Shown piece after piece: positions 1 to 7,909 of a stretch of DNA of 64,000 bases. This stretch comes from Nonomuraea gerenzanensis (GTDB taxonomy: Bacteria > Actinomycetota > Actinomycetes > Streptosporangiales > Streptosporangiaceae), in assembly GCF_020215645.1 (NCBI RefSeq), contig NZ_CP084058.1, positions 8,122,001 to 8,186,000 on the forward strand, given 5' to 3'. Every line of letters begins with the position of its first letter. Position 1 is the first letter of the stretch. A program made the position numbers and the translations under genes. The notes under the pieces are model-generated. The model ran no database searches. It was not told the DNA's origin and was given only the letters and a program-made list of their open reading frames with translations.

Positions 1-168
1 CACAATGAAACATGACGGCGCGCATCGTGATGACCGCATGACGTGAGCGTTGCGTGCGCTGTGGGGGCGAGGGGCGAAACGCGAGAACAGCAAGGAACGA
101 CGGCAGAACCTGCGCGGCGGGCGCAGGACCACACGAGGGGGTGAACCAACATCAAAGACGATGTTGAC

Positions 169-519
169 TTGGAGCAAGCGAACCACCCGGTAGCCGCCGC
201 TACCCCGACCGGCGAGCTGCACAGCACCGCCCTGTGCAGGCGCCGCCTCGACAAGATGAGCGCCGAGAACGACCGGCACAAGCAGCTCATCGCCGCCCTG
301 CTCGCCCGCATCCAAGGGCTGGAACAGCAGGTCGCCCGCTACACGCCGCCGCCGCAGGTGCGCGCCGAGATGGCCGTCCCCTCCGGGAGCATGCGGCCGG
401 TGCTCGCCGCCGTCGACGGCCGCACCCTGGTGATCGTCGCCCCGCCCGGCGGGTTCGCCGACCCAGACGAGGCGTACGGGCGGATCGTCCACCACTACGC
501 CGACGAGGCCCTCCCATGA
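169..519 (+). CDS. Small hypothetical protein of the integrative element
   Basis: 116 residues from a TTG start; the frame is closed by a stop at 142 and has no ATG or GTG before 169, so TTG is the only ordinary start. The middle (about residues 25-55) is charged and helical, with the look of a short coiled coil (RRRLDKM through GLEQQVARY). The C-terminal half is Ala/Val/Pro-rich and soluble. I recognise no family. The stop codon overlaps the start of the next gene (ATGA at 516-519), so the two are probably translated together. Position next to a membrane protein and an integrase marks it as element cargo, perhaps a transfer or accessory protein; that role is inference only. Confidence 0.55.
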   Translation: MEQANHPVAAATPTGELHSTALCRRRLDKMSAENDRHKQLIAALLARIQGLEQQVARYTPPPQVRAEMAVPSGSMRPVLAAVDGRTLVIVAPPGGFADPDEAYGRIVHHYADEALP

Positions 520-1415
520 GCCGCCACCGCCGCCGGCGGCGCAGGCAGTTACCGCCGCACATCGAGCGCAACGTCGCCAACGCCGACGCCCCTGCGGTCG
601 CGCGGCGCCGCGATGACGGCGTCATCGTGGTCGACGTGGACGAGACGCTGCACGGGGCGGCTCGGGACGACGCCATCGCCGCAGCACTCGAACCGTTCGA
701 GCAGGGCAGGCTCGCGCTGCTGCCGTGGATCGCGCTGCTGTGGGACGCGGCCGCGCGCCGCGTGAACGACTATCCGCGCACCGCGGCGGCGGTCGCCGGC
801 GCGGGCACCGTCGCGGTGCTGGGCACGGCGGCGCTCACCGTCACCGGCACCCTGGAGGAGGAGAGGCGTCCCGTGGTGGCGGCGAAGATCACCCGGGTGG
901 TGACCGTCACCCCGGCCGTGCCCGCCTCGTCTGGGCCGTCATGGTCGGACACCCCGGCGCCGTCGCGCACCACGGTCACGTCCCCCGCCGCCACCCCACC
1001 ACCGAGCCGGGCCCAGTCCGCCGGGGACGGCGACCCGGAGCGCCCGCCACGCGCCATCGACCGCGAACGGGAAGAACCGGAGCCGTCCGCCAGCTCCTCC
1101 ACCCGGCGGCCAGCCCCGCACACCTCGGCCGCCACGGCGCGGCCCCGCACCAGCCAGCCCGAGGCGCAGGCCGCGCAGGAGCCGGAGCCGCGCCGGTCGC
1201 AGGAGGCGCGGCCGGCACCGGCCAGATCGTCGCAGCCGCCGCCTACAGTGGACGAGCCCGACCAGCCTGCCCCCGAACCGCAGCCGGAACCGGCGCCTGA
1301 GCCGGAGCCGACGCGCGGCCCGGTGGTGGATGTGGAAGTCGGCGGAGACGACTGCCGCCTCGTCGACCTGGACGTGGGCGTCGGCGACCTGCTCGGCGCC
1401 GGCGTGTGCCTGTAA
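516..1415 (+). CDS. Membrane-anchored Pro-rich protein of the integrative element
   Basis: 299 residues, starting at the ATG that overlaps the previous stop. The open frame runs back to 234, but that part is the shadow of the gene at 169-519. The N-terminus is very basic (MSRHRRRRRRQ). After about 80 soluble residues comes one hydrophobic segment (AAAVAGAGTVAVLGTAALTV) that should span the membrane, followed by a long Pro/Ser/Thr/Glu-rich tail of about 140 residues with PEPQPEPAPEPEPT repeats, and a short C-terminal part with two cysteines (DDCRLVDLDV, GAGVCL). The shape is that of a bitopic protein with an extracytoplasmic disordered stalk. Actinomycete integrative elements often carry small membrane spread proteins near the integrase; whether this is one cannot be told from sequence. 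Confidence 0.55.
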   Translation: MSRHRRRRRRQLPPHIERNVANADAPAVARRRDDGVIVVDVDETLHGAARDDAIAAALEPFEQGRLALLPWIALLWDAAARRVNDYPRTAAAVAGAGTVAVLGTAALTVTGTLEEERRPVVAAKITRVVTVTPAVPASSGPSWSDTPAPSRTTVTSPAATPPPSRAQSAGDGDPERPPRAIDREREEPEPSASSSTRRPAPHTSAATARPRTSQPEAQAAQEPEPRRSQEARPAPARSSQPPPTVDEPDQPAPEPQPEPAPEPEPTRGPVVDVEVGGDDCRLVDLDVGVGDLLGAGVCL

Positions 1416-1424
1416 GGAGGAACC

Positions 1425-2714
1425 GTGCCGTCATACCGTCAACTCCCCTCAGGGAAGTGGCAGGCCACCGTCTACAAGCCGGACGGTAAGCGGGTGACGA
1501 AGTCGAACCGGCTCAAGTCGGTGGTCAAGGCGTGGGCCCTCGACCTGGAGGCCAGGTATGCGCGCGGCGAGGTGCGCGACCCGCGCGCCGGTGAGATCAC
1601 CATCCGGGAGTGGTACGCCAAGTGCCTGGAGCTGGGCGGTGGCGAGCTGCCCACCCTGGACAAGCAGGGCAGCCTGTGGCGCACCCATTGCGAGCCGGTG
1701 TGGGGTGACTGGCCGGTGAAGGCGGTGACCCGCGACCAGGCGGTCGCATGGGCGAAGAGTCTGCGCTCCAAGCGGCGCGGCAACGCCAGCAAGAAGAGCG
1801 ACGCGCCGGCGTCCCTGCTGAAGCCGCGGACCATCCACGACATCGCCTTCGTCATGACGGCGATCTACAAGATGGCGATGGAGGCCCGCCCTCCGCTCGT
1901 GGAGCATTCGCCGTTCGAGAAGCTGCCGCTGCCGACGATCGAGCCGGGCGAGGTCAAGTTCTATGAGCACCGGCAGGCGGACGCGCTGTACGCGGCGGTG
2001 GAGGCGCGCTCCGGCAGCCGGGCACGCCTGCTGGTCGAGCTCGGCATGGACGTCGGGATGCGGCAGGGCGAGATCTTCGGGTTGCACGCCGACCAGGTGG
2101 ACGTGATCCGCCAGCAGATCGCGGTCGTGCACGTGATGACCCGGCACGGGCTGCGGCCGTACCCGAAGTCGCGGATGAGTCACAGGGTGGCGCCGGTGCC
2201 GCCGCCGATCATGGAGCGGTTGGCGCCGCTCGTCTCCGAGGCGGCGTGGGCGGCCGGGTGCACGTGTCCGACGATCCTTCGAAACGGCACCGTGCGGCCG
2301 GGCCGCGGTCCGTGCCCGGGGCTGATGTTCCCGGCGCCGGAGGGCGGCCCGATCGACGACGGTAACTGGCGGGACCGCGTCTGGTATCCGGCGGTGGCGC
2401 GGGCCCGCGTGTGCGGGCATCGGGCGGTGGAGGACTCACCGTGGGCCGATGAGACGCCGGGCTGCCGGCCGGACTCGTGCGATGTGGCGGCGCACCGGAT
2501 CCCGCGCTGGTCTCCTCACGTGATGCGGCACACCGCGGCCAGCTGGTTGGTGCAGGCGGGCGTGAGCCTGTACGAGGTGCAGATGCTGCTCGGCCATGAG
2601 GACCCGCGCACTACGCAGCGTTACGCGCATCTGATGCCGGGGGCGCACGACGCGGTGCGCCGCGCGTGGGCTGCTCGTAGCGATCACGCACGTGTAACGC
2701 ACGCCGTGCCGTAG
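1425..2714 (+). CDS. int: Tyrosine recombinase / phage-type integrase
   Basis: 429 residues from GTG, with a strong AAGGAGG just upstream. Tyrosine recombinases cut and rejoin DNA at attachment sites through a covalent 3'-phosphotyrosine. The catalytic residues are visible: Arg213 in GMRQGEIFGL, HxxR as His365/Arg368 in HVMRHTAASW, His391 in LLGHEDP and the nucleophile Tyr400 in TTQRYAHLMP. Residues 1-60 look like the N-terminal arm-binding domain (PSGKWQATVYKPDGKR) and 60-170 the core-binding domain. Between Arg213 and His365 there is a long insert with six cysteines (279, 281, 297, 330, 347, 352) and histidines, which may form a zinc-stabilised unit. The gene ends 50 bp from the 3' end of tRNA-Val(CAC), the usual arrangement for tRNA-integrating actinomycete elements. 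Confidence 0.95.
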   Translation: MPSYRQLPSGKWQATVYKPDGKRVTKSNRLKSVVKAWALDLEARYARGEVRDPRAGEITIREWYAKCLELGGGELPTLDKQGSLWRTHCEPVWGDWPVKAVTRDQAVAWAKSLRSKRRGNASKKSDAPASLLKPRTIHDIAFVMTAIYKMAMEARPPLVEHSPFEKLPLPTIEPGEVKFYEHRQADALYAAVEARSGSRARLLVELGMDVGMRQGEIFGLHADQVDVIRQQIAVVHVMTRHGLRPYPKSRMSHRVAPVPPPIMERLAPLVSEAAWAAGCTCPTILRNGTVRPGRGPCPGLMFPAPEGGPIDDGNWRDRVWYPAVARARVCGHRAVEDSPWADETPGCRPDSCDVAAHRIPRWSPHVMRHTAASWLVQAGVSLYEVQMLLGHEDPRTTQRYAHLMPGAHDAVRRAWAARSDHARVTHAVP

Positions 2715-2725
2715 AAAGCGGAAAA

Positions 2726-2752
2726 CCCCCGGATTTGGATCTCTTCCGGGGG
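2726..2752. terminator. Bidirectional hairpin terminator between int and tRNA-Val
   Basis: Perfect 8-bp arms CCCCCGGA and TCCGGGGG around an 11-base loop. On the minus strand it is followed by TTTT, so it can stop tRNA transcription; on the plus strand ACTTTT follows, so it can also stop int transcription. Confidence 0.8.
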
Positions 2753-2761
2753 ACTTTTCGC

Positions 2762-2806
2762 TGGTGGGCGATACTGGGATCGAACCAGTGACCTCTTCGG
2801 TGTGAA
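2762..2806 (-). other. Predicted attachment site (att) in the 3' half of tRNA-Val
   Basis: The integrase gene lies directly beyond the 3' end of this tRNA, and tyrosine integrases of actinomycete elements normally recombine within the 3' half of a tRNA gene. The core is therefore expected between the anticodon loop (about 2800-2806) and the encoded CCA (2762-2764). The second copy that would prove it lies outside the window to the left, so the exact core cannot be set here. Confidence 0.4.
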
Positions 2807-2836
2807 CGAAGCGCTCTCCCGCTGAGCTAATCGCCC
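2765..2836 (-). tRNA. tRNA-Val (anticodon CAC)
   Basis: Full cloverleaf on the minus strand: acceptor GGGCGAT pairs with ATCGCCC, D-arm GCTC/GAGC, anticodon stem CTTCG/CGAAG around loop TTCACAC (anticodon CAC), T-arm ACTGG/CCAGT with loop TTCGATC. The 3' CCA is encoded at 2762-2764. A second valine tRNA with anticodon GAC lies at 16247-16318 and shares most of the body. Confidence 0.97.
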
Positions 2837-3306
2837 GCCCTCGTCGGCTTCCTTGCGGTGCCGACGTGGAAAACCATACCGCACTCCGGCAGCTACAGCG
2901 AACCGATTGCCCTCCGGGACGATCATGGACCCGGACGACCCGCCGGGGTGGCGGGTCAGAGGGATTCGGGTGAAACGCGGCGGTTGCCCATCGGCGCGGC
3001 GGGCGGGTGGCATACCATCGTCGTGTCCCGGATCCCTCCGGCCATGATCTTTTCGCGAGAAACGTTCATGGGAGGCGCGTCCGGGGCAGGCTCCACAGCA
3101 CGCAAAACCCTTGTAAATACGACCCGATTGATGCCGTTTAGCCTGGTAGATGCCTAAATGTCCAGCTGTGATGTGCGTTACAGAAGGCCCTAGGAGCGGA
3201 ATCTTTCCTACAGGTTTCTTCGTTCCGCGTCATAGCTCAGGACGAAGTCCGTCAGAGCAGTGAAAGCCCCGTAGAGGGGACCTACGACGAAAAGGTTTGG
3301 CTGACG
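2837..3306. other. 470-bp intergenic region between tRNA-Val and ssgB
   Basis: No convincing coding frame. It should hold the tRNA-Val promoter (reading left) and a long 5' region for the ssgB-like gene (reading right). The stretch near 3100-3220 is clearly less GC-rich than its surroundings (TTGTAAATACG, CCTAAATG, ATCTTTCC), as expected for a promoter zone. I could not assign a reliable -10/-35 pair. An AAAGG about 11 bases before the ATG at 3307 may be the ribosome binding site. Confidence 0.45.
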
Positions 3307-3723
3307 ATGAACAGCACCACCGTCTCCGCCGAGCTTGGCCTTCGGCTTGTGGTCCCCGACCGTACTACCGTCCCCCTGCTCGCCGGACTGAGTTACACAG
3401 CCGACGACCCGTACGCCATCCGCATGGCCTTCCACGTAGGGAACGACGAGCCGGTCGAGTGGATCTTTGCCCGCGAGTTGCTCACCGTGGGCATCGTGAG
3501 GCGTGTCGGCGACGGCGACGTGCAGGTGTGGCCCGCGCGCGCCGACGGCGAACGCACCCTGCACATCAGCCTCACATCGCCGTTCGGGCAGGCGCTCTTC
3601 GAAGTGCCGCTGGCCCCGCTGACCGAGTTCCTCCATCGGACCTACGAGAAGGTGCCCGCCGGGCGGGAGACCGACTACATGGATCTGGATGCCGAGCTGA
3701 CCAACATGCTCTGGCCGTCCTGA
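3307..3723 (+). CDS. ssgB: SsgB-like sporulation/cell division protein (SsgA family)
   Basis: 138 residues, the normal length of SsgA-like proteins, which occur only in sporulating actinomycetes. In Streptomyces, SsgB positions FtsZ for sporulation septa. The family pattern is clear throughout: the N-terminal VSAELGLRLVVPD, the DPYAIRMAFHVG segment, VEWIFARELL, the GDGDVQVWP turn, SPFGQALFEVP and the closing DLDAELTNML. I name it SsgB rather than another paralogue because the start MNSTTVS and the overall spacing resemble SsgB; this is a judgement by eye. It stands alone, after a long upstream region that may carry developmental promoters. Confidence 0.9.
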   Translation: MNSTTVSAELGLRLVVPDRTTVPLLAGLSYTADDPYAIRMAFHVGNDEPVEWIFARELLTVGIVRRVGDGDVQVWPARADGERTLHISLTSPFGQALFEVPLAPLTEFLHRTYEKVPAGRETDYMDLDAELTNMLWPS

Positions 3724-3877
3724 CCCTGGCCAGGGCAGCGGCAGGGTAGTCGTCCGGCGATCCCCGAGGGGGCCGGACACGTTTGTGCGAAGGGGAGGTT
3801 CCGCCCGGTGGCGGGGCCTCCCCGTCGTGTTCGGGCCCGGAGAGACCTCCTGTCACGGAAGGGATTCCCTGCCGTTG

Positions 3878-4010
3878 TTCGGGCCGAGAGGAACTTCCCG
3901 TCGCGTTCGGGCTGGGGAGCGACTCCCCGCCGCGTTCAAGCCAGCAGTGACTTCCCGCCGCGTTCAAGCCAGCAGTGACTTCCCGCCGCGTTCAGGCCGG
4001 AAGTGACTCC
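3878..4010. repeat. 28-bp tandem repeat covering the 3' end of the DUF305 gene
   Basis: Units begin at 3878, 3906, 3935, 3963 and 3991 (28, 29, 28, 28 and a final partial unit), with a more degenerate copy further left from about 3830. Consensus TTCAAGCCAGCAGTGACTTC plus CCGCCGCG. The last unit is coding: its TCA (3992-3994) is the stop codon of the minus-strand gene at 3992-4663, and the array is a row of copies of that gene's last codons plus stop. The right-hand units are nearly identical and the left-hand ones have drifted. Confidence 0.9.
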
Positions 4011-4663
4011 AGGACCTCGCGCATCCGGGCGATCTCGATGCTCTGCCCCGAATACACATCCTTGGCCATCATGCGCATGCGCTGATCACGCCCCCCGGCC
4101 AGCTGCTCCCCCGCCATCTTCACCGCCCCCTCATGATGCCTGGTCATGAGCTGCAGGAACAGCCGGTCGAAGGCCGCGCCTCGGGCCGCGCGCAGCGCGT
4201 TCAGCTCCTCCTGCGTCGCCATCCCGTAGCTCGCCCCCTGCGCGTGCCCGTGCCCCGCCGGGACCTGGCGGCCGAGCTCCGCCAGCCAGGCGGTCATGGC
4301 CTTGATCTCCGGCGTCTGCGCCGCCGAGATCTGGCGGGCGATCGCGCGGATGGACGCCGTCGTCGTCCGCGCCTCCACCAGGGACGTCATCTCCAGCGCC
4401 TGCCGGTGGTGCGGGATCATGCCCTCCACGAAGCGCACGTCCGAGGCGACCGTGGGGGACGGGGTCGGCCCGACGCGCTCCCCCGGTGTCGCCGTGCGGG
4501 CCGGCGCGCCTGGGCTGCCCGGCACGATGACCGGAGCCTGCGTGCCCACCGGCGATCGGTCCACCGGTTCGGTGGGTTGCTGGGAGCAGGCGGCAAGGGC
4601 AAATGTCCACATAACTGTGATGAAGACCGTACGCGGCCCATAACCTGCTGACATAGCTTCCAT
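3992..4663 (-). CDS. DUF305 family lipoprotein
   Basis: 223 residues from ATG 4663 (a second ATG at 4654 is as likely). The signal peptide ends in a lipobox (FALAAC, Cys26), so the protein should be anchored outside the membrane. A Pro/Thr/Val-rich linker leads to a DUF305 domain, a four-helix ferritin-like fold with paired His/Met motifs: GMIPHHRQALEM (His85/His86) and MTRHHEGAVKMA (His176/His177). Such proteins are often found with metal, especially copper, handling genes. It is divergent from an LVIVD-repeat lipoprotein gene with only 29 bp between start codons; as I recall the two families are frequent neighbours in actinobacteria. The last codons are part of a tandem repeat. Confidence 0.88.
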   Translation of the reverse strand: MEAMSAGYGPRTVFITVMWTFALAACSQQPTEPVDRSPVGTQAPVIVPGSPGAPARTATPGERVGPTPSPTVASDVRFVEGMIPHHRQALEMTSLVEARTTTASIRAIARQISAAQTPEIKAMTAWLAELGRQVPAGHGHAQGASYGMATQEELNALRAARGAAFDRLFLQLMTRHHEGAVKMAGEQLAGGRDQRMRMMAKDVYSGQSIEIARMREVLESLPA

Positions 4664-4692
4664 AGTGAGCTACGAGACAAAGGGGATGCGCG

Positions 4693-6075
4693 TTGATCTC
4701 TGCCAAGTTGCGCGGAGTGTTGCTGTGTACGGTGTTGTTCGTGGTCTCCGCGTGTGCCGCGGGGCCTGGCGCCACCGGTGAACCGACACCCGCGAGCCCG
4801 CAGGAGACCAGCGCTGCGGCCGGCACGCCCGCCACCTCGCCTTCGGGCGACGTGATGACGAGCGACAACGTGAAGCACGTCGCCAACATGCCGCTGACGG
4901 CTCCGTTCGACAGCGAGGGCGACCTAGGTACCGATCTTGCGTTCCAGGGCGACTACGCCTACGTGGGGAACTTCGGCGGGTTCTCGATCTACGACATCAG
5001 CAACCCGGCCAAGCCCCAGCTCGTCAGCCAGGTGTCCTGCCCGGCGCAACAGAATGACGTGACGATTTACCAGGATCTGCTGATCCTGTCGATAGACGAG
5101 CCGCGCGGCGGCCCCGAGTGCGACTCGGGCGACGAGCGGAACTGGGAAGGCCTGCGGATCTTCGACGTCAGCGACAAGAAGAGCCCGGAGTACGTGGGCG
5201 CGGTCCAGACCGACTGCGGCTCGCACACGCACACCATGGTGCCCGCCGGTGAGACGCTGTACGTGTACGTCTCCTCCCCCGGCCCCGAGCCCGACTCGCA
5301 GACCTGCCCGGCTCCGCACGAGCTCATCTCGATCGTGGAGGTGCCGGTGAAGTCGCCGGCGTCCGCCAAGGTCGTGGCGAAGCCGGACATCTTCCCCGAG
5401 CGGCAGCACTCCGACCTCGCCTCCGGCTGCCACGACATCACCGCCTACCCGGAGAAGAAGCTGGCCGCGGCCGCCTGCTTCGGTGACGGCGTGCTGCTCG
5501 ACATCTCCGACCCGGTGCAGCCGAAGGTCCTCCAGCAGCTCACCGACTTGGAGAACTTCCAGATCTGGCACTCGGCGACGTTCAACAACGACGGCACGAA
5601 GATCGTCTTCAGCGACGAGCTGGGCGGCGGCGGCCAGGCCACCTGCGACCGCAACACGCCGGTCACCAAGGGCGCCAACGCCATCTACGACCTGGTCGAC
5701 GGCAAGCTGGAGAGGCGGGGCTACTTCAAGATCCCCCGGGAGCAGCAGCCGAACGAGAACTGCGTGGCCCACAACGGCTCCCTGATCCCCGTGGACGGCA
5801 AGGACATCATGGTCCAGTCGTGGTACCAGGGCGGCGTCTCCATCTGGGACTTCACCGACTCGGCGAACCCCAAGGAGATCGGCTACTTCGAGCGCGGCCC
5901 GCACCAGGGCGGCGGCATCGCGGGCACCTGGTCGGCCTACTACTACAACGGCTACATCTACTCCAGCGACATGACGCAGGGCCTGGACGTCCTGGAGATC
6001 ACCGACCCGCTGACCGATCCGGCCAAGCAGGTCAAGATGGACGACTTCAACGTCCAGACACAGAAGTCCTACTGA
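4693..6075 (+). CDS. LVIVD-repeat secreted lipoprotein (beta-propeller)
   Basis: 460 residues from TTG, preceded by AAAGGGG at a good distance. A signal peptide with lipobox VVSAC (Cys21) and a Ser/Thr/Pro/Ala linker leads to a repeat domain with blades of the type YAYVGNFGGFSIYDISNPAKP, LRIFDVSDKKSPEYVG, VLLDISDPVQPKVL, VSIWDFTDSANPKEIG and LDVLEITDPLTDP. These are LVIVD repeats, which build a beta-propeller. It should act on the cell surface; the ligand is unknown. The CSHTH-like segment (DCGSHTHTM), the GCHDIT motif and HNGS contain conserved-looking His/Asp residues that could bind metal. Divergent from a DUF305 lipoprotein gene, which suggests a shared process. Confidence 0.9.
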   Translation: MISAKLRGVLLCTVLFVVSACAAGPGATGEPTPASPQETSAAAGTPATSPSGDVMTSDNVKHVANMPLTAPFDSEGDLGTDLAFQGDYAYVGNFGGFSIYDISNPAKPQLVSQVSCPAQQNDVTIYQDLLILSIDEPRGGPECDSGDERNWEGLRIFDVSDKKSPEYVGAVQTDCGSHTHTMVPAGETLYVYVSSPGPEPDSQTCPAPHELISIVEVPVKSPASAKVVAKPDIFPERQHSDLASGCHDITAYPEKKLAAAACFGDGVLLDISDPVQPKVLQQLTDLENFQIWHSATFNNDGTKIVFSDELGGGGQATCDRNTPVTKGANAIYDLVDGKLERRGYFKIPREQQPNENCVAHNGSLIPVDGKDIMVQSWYQGGVSIWDFTDSANPKEIGYFERGPHQGGGIAGTWSAYYYNGYIYSSDMTQGLDVLEITDPLTDPAKQVKMDDFNVQTQKSY

Positions 6076-6427
6076 GTCCGGGCGACAGCAGCACCACCCC
6101 GGCCAACCGGACCGGCCCCCGTCACCGGTCCGGTTGACCGCCCCCGGCCGTCCAGCCTCCCGGGCGGCTGGGGTTGATGTGGCGGCGGGCGGTGCACCTG
6201 TCCCGTAGGTGCGCGATGGGCGTGCCGGGGTTCTGCCGGCGCCCGGCCGGTGGATCCGTGTCGCGCCGTCGCGCGACCGGGGTGCCCACTTCACCACCTG
6301 ATCGGGCAACGTGCGCGCGTAACGGCGAGGTGGCGGTGAGGCGCGGCGGAGCGTCCCCCTGGAGGGCCGTCAGCACAGGACGGCGGGCGGCGCCCACCTG
6401 GCCTGCCGTAAACAAACACAAGCCCAC
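6076..6427. other. Intergenic region rich in inverted repeats
   Basis: 352 bp without a credible gene between two converging genes. Besides the terminator at 6101-6139 it holds two further dyads: CCAGCC/GGCTGG (6152-6157 and 6166-6171) and GCACCT/AGGTGC (6194-6199 and 6207-6212). No promoter or RNA gene was recognised. Confidence 0.5.
6101..6139. terminator. Hairpin terminator after the LVIVD gene
   Basis: Perfect 11-bp arms AACCGGACCGG (6105-6115) and CCGGTCCGGTT (6125-6135) with a 9-base loop; pairing continues outward with one mismatch. No U-tract follows, as is common in high-GC actinomycetes. Confidence 0.75.
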
Positions 6428-6946
6428 TCACAACGGCGCAGCAGAACGCTCCGCAGCCACGCAGATCGCCGCCCCATCCAACACCACAGTGGTAGGCGAG
6501 ATGCGCGCCCACGCCCATTCCACGGTGAGCTGGAAATCCGTTGCCGGCGGCAGCGGGAACAGCCACAAGGGCATCTGATAAAGCGTGTACGTCGCATCCC
6601 CCCGCGCCCCTCCCGGAAACCAGGAGAGGCTCGGCGGCGCGCACCGCCGATCATCGCCGGAAGCGACTTCCACCCCGTCCGGGTAACGCAGCGAGACGTG
6701 CAGCGACGTGCTCTCCTCGCCGGAGAACGCCGCGTCGAGGTGGACCGCCAGCCCGCGCGGGGCGGCGGCGTTACGTGCGAGGACGTCGAGGCCCAGCAGG
6801 CAGCCGACGTCGTACGCCTGGATCAGCGGCAGCAGGACGGCGAGTGCGGGAGTGCGTGCCAGCACGCGCTCCACGGTGACGATCGCGCCCATTCTTGAAA
6901 TCGGCGGCACTGACGCACCGCCATCCCCACTCATAACGAAACTCAC
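6428..6946 (-). CDS. Hypothetical protein
   Basis: 172 residues; possible starts are the ATGs at 6946, 6934 and 6892 (MGAIVTVERV), and I cannot separate them. No signal peptide, no membrane segment. The alternation of polar and hydrophobic residues (GLAVHLDAAFS, STSLHVSLRYPDGVEV, DFQLTVEWAWARI, TTVVLDGAAICVAA) suggests an all-beta soluble protein. I do not recognise the family. It stands alone between two intergenic gaps and its codon use is like that of its neighbours, so I take it as real. Confidence 0.65.
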   Translation of the reverse strand: MSFVMSGDGGASVPPISRMGAIVTVERVLARTPALAVLLPLIQAYDVGCLLGLDVLARNAAAPRGLAVHLDAAFSGEESTSLHVSLRYPDGVEVASGDDRRCAPPSLSWFPGGARGDATYTLYQMPLWLFPLPPATDFQLTVEWAWARISPTTVVLDGAAICVAAERSAAPL

Positions 6947-7078
6947 ATCACGTTCGGGCGATTCTGCGCGAGCAGCGTAACGCCGCCTGCCGAAGCCCTG
7001 AAGCCGAACGCGGAAAATGTAGGGCGAATATAGGCCGCCCCCGGCCGCGGGTGGCCAGGGGGACCAGGAGGAACACGA

Positions 7079-7909
7079 TCAGGGGTTCAGGTCGGCGGCC
7101 GAGCGTTCGGCGAAGATGCGCATGACCTTGGTGGTGATGGGACCGGGTGCGGCCGGCAGCTCGGTGTCGTCGACCAGCTTGATCGGCTGCACGTCGCGCG
7201 TGGTGGAGGTGAGGAACGCCTCCTCGGCCTCGTACAGCGCCGACAGCGGCACGTCGGCCTCCTCGCCGCCGCACCATTCGAGCACCAGCGCGCGGGTGAC
7301 CCCGGCCAGGCAGCCGGAGGCGAGGGTGGGGGTGAGCAGGCGGCCGTCGCGGACGACGAAGATGTTGGAGCCGGTGCCCTCGCACAGGTTGCCCGCGAGG
7401 TTGCCGAAGATGGCCTCGCCGCCGCCGCGCCTCTTGGCGTGCAGCAGGGCCTTGGCGTTGTCGCCGTACGAGGTGCTCTTGACCCCCGCCAGGGCGCCGC
7501 GCTCGTTGCGCGGCCACGGGACGACGGCGACGTTCGCGGTGGCGGGGAACGGCTTCTGCTCGTCCACGATGACGACGGCGGTGGTGCCCTGGTCGCCGCG
7601 GTCGGAGCCGAGGGGGCCCGGGCCGCTGGTGTAGGTGACGCGGATGCGGCCCAGCGCCCAGGCGGGCGCGGCCTCCAGGAGCTTGGTGATGCCGTCGGCG
7701 ATGGCGTCGACGTCGGGGTCGGGCAGGTCCATGCGCTGGGCCGAGAGGGTGAGCCGATCGAGGTGCCGGGTGAGCGCGAACGACTTGCCGTCCACGATCT
7801 TGATGGTCTCGAAGACGCCGTCGCCGACCATCAGCCCGTGGTCGAACACCGACACAGTGGCTAGAGCGGGGTCGATCAGCTCCCCGTTGACCCAGACAGG
7901 GATGTTCAT
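7079..7909 (-). CDS. pabC: 4-amino-4-deoxychorismate lyase (fold-type IV PLP enzyme)
   Basis: 276 residues. PabC splits 4-amino-4-deoxychorismate into 4-aminobenzoate and pyruvate for folate synthesis. Class IV aminotransferase features are present: the N-terminal VWVNGELIDP and DHGLMVGDGVFET, the RHLDRLTLSA helix, the PLP lysine in GVKSTSYGDN, and EAIFGNLAGNLCEGTGSNIF followed by the cofactor phosphate-binding region. D-amino-acid and branched-chain aminotransferases look similar, but the start codon follows directly on the stop of a pabB-like gene, which settles the role. Folate or an aminobenzoate-derived metabolite could be the end product. Confidence 0.88.
   Translation of the reverse strand: MNIPVWVNGELIDPALATVSVFDHGLMVGDGVFETIKIVDGKSFALTRHLDRLTLSAQRMDLPDPDVDAIADGITKLLEAAPAWALGRIRVTYTSGPGPLGSDRGDQGTTAVVIVDEQKPFPATANVAVVPWPRNERGALAGVKSTSYGDNAKALLHAKRRGGGEAIFGNLAGNLCEGTGSNIFVVRDGRLLTPTLASGCLAGVTRALVLEWCGGEEADVPLSALYEAEEAFLTSTTRDVQPIKLVDDTELPAAPGPITTKVMRIFAERSAADLNP

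Noticed and set aside
1..168. Possible end of an upstream gene (MKHDGAHRDDRMT-stop)
   Set aside because: Too short to judge at the window edge; no recognisable motif.
234..515. Upstream in-frame extension of the membrane protein gene (from 234)
   Set aside because: It overlaps the gene at 169-519 in another frame and reads as Arg/Pro-rich shadow sequence; the ATG overlapping the stop is a better start.
2858..3157. 99-residue open frame between tRNA-Val and ssgB
   Set aside because: No ribosome site, no domain, composition unlike neighbours; probably promoter DNA.
3785..4006. Plus-strand 73-residue open frame in the repeat region
   Set aside because: Protein is simply the translated 28-bp repeat.
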